Shown here one piece after another: positions 34,644 to 43,555 of a stretch of 64,000 nt of DNA. The notes under the pieces were generated by a model, which had not been told where the DNA came from, did not search any database, and was given only the letters and a program-made list of their open reading frames with translations. The position numbers and the translations under genes were made by a program. Position 1 is the stretch's first letter. Each line of letters starts with the position of its first letter. This DNA is from Candidatus Nitrospira neomarina (lineage in GTDB: Bacteria; Nitrospirota; Nitrospiria; Nitrospirales; UBA8639), in assembly GCF_032051675.1 (NCBI RefSeq), contig NZ_CP116968.1, positions 744,001 through 808,000 of the forward strand, read 5' to 3'.

Positions 34644-35628
34644 GGGTAGTAAAGTATTAGTGACAGGAGCGGGAGGATTTCTGGGAACCAACATGGCTAA
34701 GCGTTTGGTGGAAGAGGGGAGCTATGTACGTGGCACATTGCATACACGTAGGCCGCAATTCGAGCACCAGGATTTGGAATATGTCAAAGCCGATTTAACG
34801 AATATGGAAGAGTGTCGTCGGGTCGTAGAGGGCATGGACTATGTCTTCATGTGTGCAGCGAATACCTCAGGAGCGGCAGTCATGGCGACTCAGCCATTAG
34901 CGCACGTGACGCCGAATGTGGTGATGAACGCCCAGATGTTGGAAGCTTCCTATCAGGCAAAGGTAAAGAAGTTTCTCTTTATCAGTAGTAGCGCCGCCTA
35001 TCCACCCAGTGGGGAGCGGGCCATCTCTGAGGAGGAAATGTTTGCGGGGGATCCGTATGAGGCTTATTACAGTGTGGGATGGATGAAACGGTATGGGGAG
35101 GTGCTGTGCCGTATTTATTCCGAAAAAATTAAGGATCCGATGAGCACGGTGGTCGTGAGGCCATCTAATGTCTATGGGCCATATGACAAATTTGATTTTG
35201 AGCGTTCCCATGTGACCGCGGCACTTATCCGCAAAGTGATTGAGCGTCACGATCCTCTAGAGGTGTGGGGAACAGGTGAAGATGTTCGAGACTTAATTTT
35301 TGTAGATGATTTCATTGACGCCGTGATGTTAGCAATGGCTAGGCTAGATCGGTTCGACCCAGTGAATATTGGATATGGAAAAGGGTGTCGAGTTCGGGAT
35401 GTGTTGAATACCCTTTTGGAGGTTGATGGGTTCCAGAGTGCTCAGGTGGTCGTGAATCCAACGAAACCATCTATGATTCCAATCCGTTTGATTGATGTGG
35501 GTCAAGCCAAAGTCCTTCTCAATTTTACCGCTCAGACCGGCCTTGTTACGGGTTTAAAGAAAACCATCGCCTGGTATCGGGAAAACCACGGGGCAAAAGA
35601 ACTGCTAAGAACCGCCCACGCGGTTTAG
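34636..35628 (+). CDS. Extended SDR (epimerase/dehydratase-like), paralogue 3, no canonical catalytic Tyr
   Basis: A 330-residue protein with 'VLVTGAGGFLGTNMAKRLVE', 'LFISSSAAYPPSGE', 'RPSNVYGPYDKFDFERSHVT' and 'VWGTGEDVRDLIFVDDFIDA'. In 'EAYYSVGWMKRYGEV' the position four residues before the Lys is Val, not Tyr; two Tyr lie further back. It is the third related member after those at 28740 and 33098. AAGGAG precedes the ATG, which overlaps the rmlC-like gene. It probably works on the same nucleotide sugar series. A 74-base gap separates it from the second aldo/keto reductase. Confidence 0.82.
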   Translation: MFKGSKVLVTGAGGFLGTNMAKRLVEEGSYVRGTLHTRRPQFEHQDLEYVKADLTNMEECRRVVEGMDYVFMCAANTSGAAVMATQPLAHVTPNVVMNAQMLEASYQAKVKKFLFISSSAAYPPSGERAISEEEMFAGDPYEAYYSVGWMKRYGEVLCRIYSEKIKDPMSTVVVRPSNVYGPYDKFDFERSHVTAALIRKVIERHDPLEVWGTGEDVRDLIFVDDFIDAVMLAMARLDRFDPVNIGYGKGCRVRDVLNTLLEVDGFQSAQVVVNPTKPSMIPIRLIDVGQAKVLLNFTAQTGLVTGLKKTIAWYRENHGAKELLRTAHAV

Positions 35629-35702
35629 AACAAGCGGTCCTTGTAAAGCCAGATATAATTTGGCAAGTCTCAGGGAAAAACCTTGTCGGAGTGAAACTTT
35701 AG

Positions 35703-36854
35703 ATGCAAAGTAAACAATTCGGGGAGACAGGAGTCAGCGTTGCATCGATCGGTCAAGGTACGACAGGGATGGGGACGAAGAATCATTTCCCCAAGGAATA
35801 TATTCAGGAAAGAATTAAAGCTCTACGATTGGGAATCGACCTAGGGATGACTTTTGTGGATACAGCTAGCTTGTATGGAAATGGGTTTTCAGAAGAAGTT
35901 GTTGGACATGCTCTAAAGGGGATTCGGGACAAATGTTTTCTTTCTACTAAATTTTACCCACATGAAAAAATGAGTTCGGAAGACATCGGTTTAGCCGTAG
36001 AAGCCAGCCTAAAAAACCTTCAAACCCCGTGGGTAGACCTTTACCAAATTCACTGGCCGAATCCTCGCGTGCATTTAGAAAAAATTTTTGAGGTTTTGGA
36101 AAAATATCAGAAACGTGGAATAATTAGATTTTTTGGAATTTGTAATTTTTCCCCGCAAGAAGTTTGTGCTCTTGAGCAATCCATACCTCATATTCCGTTG
36201 TCGTCAAATGAAATTGAATTTAATTTGCAAGCCAAAAGATTGGGAAATGAATTTTTGGGGTTGAGTTCATTTAAAGGAGCCATCCTGGCCTATAGTCCCT
36301 TAAACAAGGGAAGAATTGTTGGGACTGAATTTCAAGCCGACCTTATTAGAGGCTTAGCAGAAAGATATCAAGCCACTCCTTCTCAGATAGTTTTGGCATG
36401 GATTCTCTCATTTAAGAGAGTTTTTCCAATTGTAAAGGCAGCCACTCAGAAACATGTTAAAGAAAATGCTGGGGCAATGTCTCTTGCTTTGTCCAGTGAG
36501 GACATCCAACGGGTAAATGATTCCTGGGAAGAGCATATCTATGAGGCAAAACCTGAGAGCATTAAACTTCGAGGGACTCAACAGAGAAAACCTTATCTCA
36601 CTTTAGAAGAAGCGATAGAAAATCCTCTCGATTTGGTGCCAAGTCCCGTAGCGTTAGCTGAATCAATTGTCCAGTATGACCTAAAAATGCCCATTCAAGT
36701 CGTTCCTCTTTGTGGAAATAACGATTCCTATGAATATGAAGTCGATCCCTACGATCCCTTTGATCAAATAAAAAAGTATTGGGCCTGGAAGATTGCGTTT
36801 CCGGGGAAATTGATTCCGGTTTGTATCTCGAGAACAATGCCCTTGAACTATTGA
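35703..36854 (+). CDS. Aldo/keto reductase with divergent ParB-like C-terminal domain
   Basis: A 383-residue paralogue of the protein at 30202. The reductase tetrad is D53, Y58, K83 and H117 ('FVDTASLYGNG', 'LSTKFYP', 'YQIHWPNP'). The C-terminal 90 residues align with the ParB-like tail of the first copy ('VPSPVALAESIVQ', 'MPIQVVPL', 'QIKKYWAWKIAFPGKLIPVC'), but the G-x-x-R box is changed to D-Q-I-K-K. The gene is visibly AT-richer than its neighbours: 65 of 180 bases at 36121-36300 are G or C, against 32 of 60 at 34681-34740. This suggests separate acquisition or relaxed constraint. Confidence 0.8.
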   Translation: MQSKQFGETGVSVASIGQGTTGMGTKNHFPKEYIQERIKALRLGIDLGMTFVDTASLYGNGFSEEVVGHALKGIRDKCFLSTKFYPHEKMSSEDIGLAVEASLKNLQTPWVDLYQIHWPNPRVHLEKIFEVLEKYQKRGIIRFFGICNFSPQEVCALEQSIPHIPLSSNEIEFNLQAKRLGNEFLGLSSFKGAILAYSPLNKGRIVGTEFQADLIRGLAERYQATPSQIVLAWILSFKRVFPIVKAATQKHVKENAGAMSLALSSEDIQRVNDSWEEHIYEAKPESIKLRGTQQRKPYLTLEEAIENPLDLVPSPVALAESIVQYDLKMPIQVVPLCGNNDSYEYEVDPYDPFDQIKKYWAWKIAFPGKLIPVCISRTMPLNY

Positions 36855-37015
36855 ATTTTAAATTGAATAGGAAGATTTTGATGATATACGTGCCGAGGTA
36901 AATATTTCCTACCAACTGCAAAATCCTATGAAGCGAGCATGGCGGGCGGTTTGGAATTGTTCTTGCCTCTGTAAAACTGGGCTCCTAAGAATTTCACTTT
37001 TAACGAGAGCACATA

Positions 37016-40000
37016 ATGCACACATTTCCTGAAAGTTCCTTGGCACATAAATGGCTTGATGGCCTTTCGGGTTTGGAAATCGGTGCTTCTACCCACAATC
37101 CCTATGGATTGAAAACCCGAAATGTTGGATTAGGTGGGGATGGGTATGATCAAGAACAATTATCCTTGGCCGGAGAGGTTGCTCCGATTGATATCTGTGC
37201 TGAGGCCAGTGCGATACCCCTTTCCAGTGAAACAGAAGATTTCATCTTAGCGTCCCACGTCATAGAGCATTGTCCGGATGTTATTAAGACTTTACTGGAG
37301 TGGTATCGAATTGTGAAACCCGATGGGTACCTTTTTTTGGTGGTCCCACATCGGGATGCGGCCCCTTCTGACCGAGGAAAGCCTCTTACCGAATGGGAGC
37401 ATGTGGTTCAGGATTATATGAGACACGCTACACCAGAATCGGAGCCGGAAGGAAAAAGTTTCCTGTACTGTCATTATCATGTCTTTTCCCCCTCTTCCAT
37501 GAAAAACTTTATTTCTAGAATTTTTGGTTGTCGTCTGGCGCTGATGGAAGAACAAGATCCGGATGATAAGGTGGGGAACGGGTTTTCATTAGTATATCGA
37601 AAGACCAAGTCAATTCAACAAGCATTTCCATGGGGATTTCAGGGAGGAGGGTATTCCATAAATGTTTCAAGGCCGGCAGATTTTTATCAAAACAAAAAGG
37701 AAGAGGAAATGATTCCTCTCATGAAACCCCGTCAGGTAACTCTTTCTTGTAGCCAAAAAGGGGAATTTCCGGTAGAGGACCTGGGGCGTTCTCAAGAAAA
37801 AATGGGGAAATTCAAAGGTATGCTCGTTTCTGTCATTGTGGCCGCTTATAACTCAGAACGATTTATGCGGGGGTTGTTGGAAAATTTAGAAGCACAGACC
37901 ATCGCGGACCAGATGGAAATTATTATCGTGGAAACCGGCTCAGAAACCCAGGAAATCGATATTGTCCGAGAGTTTCAACAACGTTTTGCAAATATTACTT
38001 ATGTCAGGACATCTGAACGAATTAGTGCTGTTGCGGCAACAAATCAAGGCGTTCGCATGGCAAAGGGGATTTACATTACTCTACTGCCCACAGATGACCG
38101 GTTGCGTTGTGATGCCTTGGAAGTGATGGCCCGTGAACTTGAACAACATCCAGAATCCGGAACGGTATATGCCGATGTGTTTATGACCCAGTTTGAGAAC
38201 CAGACATTTCATCGTTTCATACGAGGCGGCTATTCCATTCGTTTCGATTTTAGTCCTGATATGATGTTGACCGGCTATCCTATGGGACCTTTGTTCATGT
38301 GGAGGAAAAAGGTTCACGAAGACGTTGGATTATTTGACGAAAAATTTCTTTGTGCCGCCGATTATGACTTCCATTGCCGTGTCGCGCGAAAGTATCCCAT
38401 GCGTCATATCTCGGAGTTTCTTGGCTTATATTTGCAAAATCCAAAAGGGGTGGTGAATTCCAATCCCCAAATTAGCCAGGCAGAATTTCGAGCTATTATT
38501 CAGGCGAACCGGTCGTATTTTCCAGCACCTATTCAGAAACCCCTGACCATCCTTCAATACGAGAAACCCGTCTTCCCTGGTCAATATGTCAATATTGGTA
38601 TGGTGACATTTAATCGGCTGGAATTTACGAAGCAGGCTATCGCTGCGCTTTTCCAGCATACCTGTTTCCCCCATGTCATCACGGTTGTGGATAACGGAAG
38701 TACAGACGGCACGCCACAGTATTTGCAAACGCTTCTCAATCAGGGATTTATTACCAATCTGATTTTGTTGCCAGATAATGTTGGAATTGCCAAGGCTTCA
38801 AATTTGGCATGGAGTCAGGAGCCTGAAGCTGAATATTACCTCAAGCTGGACAATGACATTGTTATCCAAAAGCCCGGCTGGTTATCCAGAATGGTTGAGG
38901 TCATCGACCGTATCCCTGAATTGGGCGCTATTGCCTATAACTTCGAACAAGAGAGCTATCCCGTCCGTGAGATTCGAGGCTTGTCTGTTCGGCCCAAAAT
39001 TGGAAATTTAAACGGGGCTTGTACCCTTATCCCCAAAAGAACTCATCAAACATTGGGATTTTGGTGTGAGGATTATGGATTGTACGGGGAAGAGGATGCG
39101 GATTATGGGATGAGAATTCATTTGCAGGGTTTGCAAAATGCCTATATGGAGGATGATAAAGTGGGATTGCATCTACCTGCCGGAAGGGCAGCCCACATCG
39201 ACGCACAGACGTTTAAGGCCACTGATGGAATTGAAGAAGAGACCCATGCGGAGTACCGGGCATTCAAAGATGAATGGAGGCGAAGAAATGTTCAGGACAT
39301 CGCGAAAAAAAATTGGGAGGATTACCAGACAGGTGTGAAATCGCTGTTTTGTTCGTCTCCCTTCGTGAAGGGATTCCATAAAGATCGAGATCAACCTGAA
39401 GGATCTGACGTACTCACTCGCCGACGGATTCAGACTGACGAAATACCGAAGGAAGCGATGCTTGAAAGGCCACGAGATTCTTCTCCAAAGCGCTGGCGAA
39501 CCGTTTCTGTCATTGCGTCTGATTATATCTGCGGTCGTATTCGACTCCTTCAACCACTCCTGGCTGGTGAAGGGATATGGGAAAAAGGCTCCATTGTTGC
39601 TGATGCCAACATCTATTTAAATGACACCATATTTCCCCCGATGGGGTTGGGACAGGTTTGGGCTATTCAGCGTAATTGTAGACTGTCAGAAGAAACTTTA
39701 AAGGAAGCGCAAAACCAAGGTACTCGAATTGTTTACGACTGTGACGATTTGCTCTGGAAAATTCCTCTCGATAATCCAAATCATGGATACTTTACTCCTG
39801 AATATCTTCAAAGAATGTTCGGTCTTATGTATACGGCGGATTGTGTGACGGTGTCTACGGAACCTATTCAAACCGATTTGAAGCAACGAGGAATCGAATC
39901 GACTGTTCTTCTGAATTGCTTGTTGCGTCAGGAATGGGAGGATTTCAACCCTCGACGTCGAGCGGGTTCCCGTCCTCGAGTTGGATGGGCAGGACAAGCG

Positions 40001-42217
40001 AATGTGCACAAAGGCGATACCGCCATTTTTGAAACGATTGTGGAGGCTCTCAAGGACGAGGTGGAATGGGTGTTTTTGGGAGACGCCCCACCGATGGTCA
40101 ATAGCCCAGGGGTGATCAGCGAAACATTTTCCATGGTAGACGTGGCGCAGTATCCGAAAAAATTGGCGAGTCTCAATCTTGATCTTGCATTGGCGCCATT
40201 GGTGCCAAACCCATTCAATGAAGCCAAAAGTGATATCAGAATTTTACAGTATGGAATATTAGGTTATCCGGTTATTGGCACGGATATTTTTCCCCATCAA
40301 CATGCCCCCATCCTCCGTTTGCCTCATGAACCACAAGTCTGGATCAAGGCGATTCGCGAACGAATTCATGATTTAGGTGCCTTAGAAAGGGAAGGAGATC
40401 ATCTCCGAGCCTGGGTATTGAATCATCGTCTTATGGAACATGTGCTTCCTCAGTATGAACAAGCCTGGTTGGGCCGTGACGTCAAATCCTCAAACGGGGT
40501 ACCTCAGTCGAAAATACAGAGTTCCACAGTGCCCTCTTATTCCCCAATCAACCATGCCAAGTATTCCTTTGATTGTTCAATCATTATTCCAGTTTGGAAT
40601 AAAGTGGCATTGACCCGGCAGTGCTTGACTCACTTGGCTGAGGTCACGGATGGCTGTTCGTATGAAGTCATTGTCGTCGATAATGCATCCACCGATGAGA
40701 CCCCGGCATTTCTGTCCTCTTTGAGTGGGGATATTCAGGTCATCACGAATCCGGCCAATTATGGGTTTGCCAAAGCCTGCAACCAAGGGGCCGCTTCTGC
40801 CAAGGGGCGTTTTCTGGTCTTTTTGAATAACGATACGATTCCGAAGCCAGGATGGTTGCGGGCTTTATTGAATGAAGTGGAGAGTCATCAGGATGTTGCC
40901 ATTGTCGGAAGCAAGCTGCTTTATCCGAATAATACTATTCAACATGCCGGCGTGGTTTTCGCCAAACATTGTTTGACGCCCTACCATATATTCCGTGGTG
41001 CTCCAGGAGACCTGCGTGCGGCCAATGTTCGTCAAGAGTTTCAGGTTGTCACTGCGGCTTGTATGCTCATTCGCCGTGAGGAATTTAATGCGGTGGGGCA
41101 ATTTGACGAGATCTATCAGAACGGGTTCGAGGATGTGGACTTGTGCCTCAAAGTGGGCAAACGGGGCAAGAAAGTCATCTATCAACCGGAAAGTGTGCTC
41201 TATCATTTGGAACATCAAACTCCCGGAAGGAAGGATCCTGAGGCCGAACGGCACAATGGTATTGTGCTCATGGAACGGTGGGCTTCCTCCATTGTGGTCG
41301 ATGAGGATTTCCATACGGTTCCGGCAGGCTATGCCAACCGGTATTCCATGCGTGACGGACGGCTTCAGCCCTCGCTCCAGGCACTGCAGGGCGATAGGGA
41401 AATCACGCAGTGGCAACGCGTTCAACGGGTGCAGGAGTTCCTATTACGTCAGCGGCATGCCGCAGACGAGGGCTTGAATAGCCAGGACGACGGTGAATTG
41501 CATGGTCTCCTTTCCGAGTATCGAGATTGGCCGGATGATGGTGAAGTGCTTAGATGGGCGGCCAAGCTTTGCCAATCGTTGCAGCTATTGGATGGGGAGC
41601 GGGCATTTTTGAACCGGATACTGAGTAGGGGAGAAGATCGAGCGGCACGGGAACGACTCGCTAAGCTGGCTCTCAGCGGGAAGGATCTGTCCGGGGCGAC
41701 TGACCATATCCAGGCGATCCTACAATCTGATCCCAACAATGGGTCGGGTCACTGGTTGCAGGGAATTCTGTTGATGCAATCCCAGCAATGTGGTGAGGCG
41801 GCCCTGTCATTTCGTCGCGCTCTGCAATGTGGCGCAGATTCTCGAAAATCCCGTATCGGTTTGGGAATGGCGTGTATGGGAATGGGAGATTTGGAAGAAG
41901 CCTGGAAGATTTTTGAACAGGTGATGATCGATCATCCCGATGATGTCGAAGCCATGAATGGGTTGATCCAGGCCGGAACATCCCTGGAACGATGGAAAGA
42001 CTTGGGGGAACGGCTTGCACGGTATGTCGAACGAAACCCCGCAGACTGCGATATGCGCTTTGCTCTGGCCGGGGTGGAATTTCGGGGGAGTCGACTCGAT
42101 GTGGCCAAGCAACAATTTGAGATGTTAAGCCTCTTAAAGCCCGACTATGAGGGATTACACGATTTAGAGGTTCTCCTTCAGACGGCACCTCTTGACCGCC
42201 ATGCCCTCGCAACTTAA
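37016..42217 (+). CDS. Giant multi-domain glycosyltransferase with methyltransferase and TPR parts
   Basis: A 1733-residue protein. Order: methyltransferase-like domain (about 1-200, 'LEIGASTHNPYGL', 'ASHVIEHCPDVIKTLLEWYR'); GT2 domain A (about 270-520, 'VSVIVAAYNSERFMRGLLEN', 'LPTDDRL'); GT2 domain B (about 525-760, 'VNIGMVTFNRLEFTKQAIAA', 'LKLDNDIV'); a GT-B/GT4-like domain C (about 827-1150, 'VYDCDDLLW', 'RPRVGWAGQANVHKGD'); GT2 domain D (about 1187-1400, 'CSIIIPVWNKVALTRQCLTH', 'FLNNDTIPKPGW', 'FEDVDLC'); and a TPR-like helical tail (about 1490-1733). Four transferase modules in one chain suggest assembly of a whole oligosaccharide. It heads the transferase block upstream of flagellin. 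No strong ribosome-binding site is seen. Confidence 0.88.
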   Translation: MHTFPESSLAHKWLDGLSGLEIGASTHNPYGLKTRNVGLGGDGYDQEQLSLAGEVAPIDICAEASAIPLSSETEDFILASHVIEHCPDVIKTLLEWYRIVKPDGYLFLVVPHRDAAPSDRGKPLTEWEHVVQDYMRHATPESEPEGKSFLYCHYHVFSPSSMKNFISRIFGCRLALMEEQDPDDKVGNGFSLVYRKTKSIQQAFPWGFQGGGYSINVSRPADFYQNKKEEEMIPLMKPRQVTLSCSQKGEFPVEDLGRSQEKMGKFKGMLVSVIVAAYNSERFMRGLLENLEAQTIADQMEIIIVETGSETQEIDIVREFQQRFANITYVRTSERISAVAATNQGVRMAKGIYITLLPTDDRLRCDALEVMARELEQHPESGTVYADVFMTQFENQTFHRFIRGGYSIRFDFSPDMMLTGYPMGPLFMWRKKVHEDVGLFDEKFLCAADYDFHCRVARKYPMRHISEFLGLYLQNPKGVVNSNPQISQAEFRAIIQANRSYFPAPIQKPLTILQYEKPVFPGQYVNIGMVTFNRLEFTKQAIAALFQHTCFPHVITVVDNGSTDGTPQYLQTLLNQGFITNLILLPDNVGIAKASNLAWSQEPEAEYYLKLDNDIVIQKPGWLSRMVEVIDRIPELGAIAYNFEQESYPVREIRGLSVRPKIGNLNGACTLIPKRTHQTLGFWCEDYGLYGEEDADYGMRIHLQGLQNAYMEDDKVGLHLPAGRAAHIDAQTFKATDGIEEETHAEYRAFKDEWRRRNVQDIAKKNWEDYQTGVKSLFCSSPFVKGFHKDRDQPEGSDVLTRRRIQTDEIPKEAMLERPRDSSPKRWRTVSVIASDYICGRIRLLQPLLAGEGIWEKGSIVADANIYLNDTIFPPMGLGQVWAIQRNCRLSEETLKEAQNQGTRIVYDCDDLLWKIPLDNPNHGYFTPEYLQRMFGLMYTADCVTVSTEPIQTDLKQRGIESTVLLNCLLRQEWEDFNPRRRAGSRPRVGWAGQANVHKGDTAIFETIVEALKDEVEWVFLGDAPPMVNSPGVISETFSMVDVAQYPKKLASLNLDLALAPLVPNPFNEAKSDIRILQYGILGYPVIGTDIFPHQHAPILRLPHEPQVWIKAIRERIHDLGALEREGDHLRAWVLNHRLMEHVLPQYEQAWLGRDVKSSNGVPQSKIQSSTVPSYSPINHAKYSFDCSIIIPVWNKVALTRQCLTHLAEVTDGCSYEVIVVDNASTDETPAFLSSLSGDIQVITNPANYGFAKACNQGAASAKGRFLVFLNNDTIPKPGWLRALLNEVESHQDVAIVGSKLLYPNNTIQHAGVVFAKHCLTPYHIFRGAPGDLRAANVRQEFQVVTAACMLIRREEFNAVGQFDEIYQNGFEDVDLCLKVGKRGKKVIYQPESVLYHLEHQTPGRKDPEAERHNGIVLMERWASSIVVDEDFHTVPAGYANRYSMRDGRLQPSLQALQGDREITQWQRVQRVQEFLLRQRHAADEGLNSQDDGELHGLLSEYRDWPDDGEVLRWAAKLCQSLQLLDGERAFLNRILSRGEDRAARERLAKLALSGKDLSGATDHIQAILQSDPNNGSGHWLQGILLMQSQQCGEAALSFRRALQCGADSRKSRIGLGMACMGMGDLEEAWKIFEQVMIDHPDDVEAMNGLIQAGTSLERWKDLGERLARYVERNPADCDMRFALAGVEFRGSRLDVAKQQFEMLSLLKPDYEGLHDLEVLLQTAPLDRHALAT

Positions 42218-42250
42218 ATAGAAGAACTTTTTGCCTAGTCAAGTTAGCCT

Positions 42251-43486
42251 ATGTCCCGAGCCCTCTTAATACAATTAGCTCGGCTGGGTGATCTGGTCCA
42301 ATCTCTTCCTGTTTTGACTGCTCTGCAAACCGCCTATCCTGAGCGACCTCTTGATCTCCTTTGCCCTTCGCCCCTGGTGGCGCTTGGAGAACTTTTCCCT
42401 TGTGTGGACAGGGTTTTCCCTTGGAATGGGGAACAATGGCATGAATTCGCCACGACCAAGATGACGGATTGTGATCAACAACTTGCCCGAGCCACTCGCT
42501 ATTTGGCTGACTGCGCCTTTCCCCCGTATGCATTGGCCTATAATTTGAATAACCATCCTCGCGGGATACTTGCTGCCCATGTATTGAGTGGTCTGGTTGT
42601 CGGTCCTGGCGAGTATGGACCATTGAATCAGTCGCTTCCGGCATGGGCGGGATATTTACGTCAAATTGCTCGAGATCGAGGGAGCAACCGGGTGCATTTA
42701 GCGGATGCGTTTTGCGGGTTGTGTCAGGTTTCTCCGCCCTTGGACGTTCCCTACTTACAGGCCCCGGAGGTGCCCTTGCCCTTTGAGCTGGAACTGCCGG
42801 TGAATGGTGAACCTTTAACTCTCATCGGAATTGTTCTTGGTGCGGGAGATGCCGACCGGCGAGTTCCCCTTTCTGCATGGCAAGACCTGATTGCTGCATG
42901 CGCTGAGCACATTCCTCAGTGCTACCTGCTTTTGGTTGGTGGTGCGGGAGAACGGGAAGCGGCATTGGCCTTGGAGCATCGCCTTCCCGCTAAATACCTC
43001 AATCGGGTCGTGAATGGGTGTGGCCGGACCTCGTTGCCCCAGCTTGTGGCTCTTCTTAATCGGTGTCAGTGGGTGGTCGGATCGGATACGGGACCATTGC
43101 ATCTCGGAGCGATGTGTGGGGCTCGGGCGATCGGCTGGTATTTCTCCCAGGCCAGAGTTCATGAAACGGGCCCCTATGGGATTGGTCATTATGTGTGGCA
43201 ACGCACGGGAGCGAAACTTCGGGAGAGCCTGGATGTCCGTGAAATAAGCGCTGCTGAGTCATCCTCTGCCTATTGGCCTGTGATGGAAACCGTCAATTTA
43301 ATGCAGGAAGGCACGGTGAATGCCACAACAGATGGGTGGGATCTCTGGACCAGCAATAGAGATGAGTGGGGAGCGTTTTATACCAGGGATGGCATCCCTG
43401 ACGAGGCTGTCCTCCGGCGAAAAGATACGTGGAAGGCGCTGTCTCAGCTGGCGAATCAAGGTATTCGGATGGAAGTCGCGAAGTAG
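42251..43486 (+). CDS. GT9 family glycosyltransferase (heptosyltransferase-like)
   Basis: A 411-residue protein of the ADP-heptose:LPS heptosyltransferase family: 'LLIQLARLGDLVQSLPVLTA' at the N-terminus, 'LIGIVLGAGD' in place of the usual 'hPGa' strand, and the donor-binding 'SLPQLVALLNRCQWVVGSDT' followed by 'GPLHLGAMCG'. About 70 residues beyond the GT9 core close the protein. The flagellar context suggests transfer of a heptose-type sugar to the flagellar glycan, but an LPS role is possible. No clear ribosome-binding site precedes the ATG. Confidence 0.86.
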   Translation: MSRALLIQLARLGDLVQSLPVLTALQTAYPERPLDLLCPSPLVALGELFPCVDRVFPWNGEQWHEFATTKMTDCDQQLARATRYLADCAFPPYALAYNLNNHPRGILAAHVLSGLVVGPGEYGPLNQSLPAWAGYLRQIARDRGSNRVHLADAFCGLCQVSPPLDVPYLQAPEVPLPFELELPVNGEPLTLIGIVLGAGDADRRVPLSAWQDLIAACAEHIPQCYLLLVGGAGEREAALALEHRLPAKYLNRVVNGCGRTSLPQLVALLNRCQWVVGSDTGPLHLGAMCGARAIGWYFSQARVHETGPYGIGHYVWQRTGAKLRESLDVREISAAESSSAYWPVMETVNLMQEGTVNATTDGWDLWTSNRDEWGAFYTRDGIPDEAVLRRKDTWKALSQLANQGIRMEVAK

Positions 43487-43555
43487 TCGGGAAGGCTCCC
43501 GGGAGGTTTAAGGCAGGGGGCGGTGTTTCCAGGGCAATCAACCAGGAACAGATAA

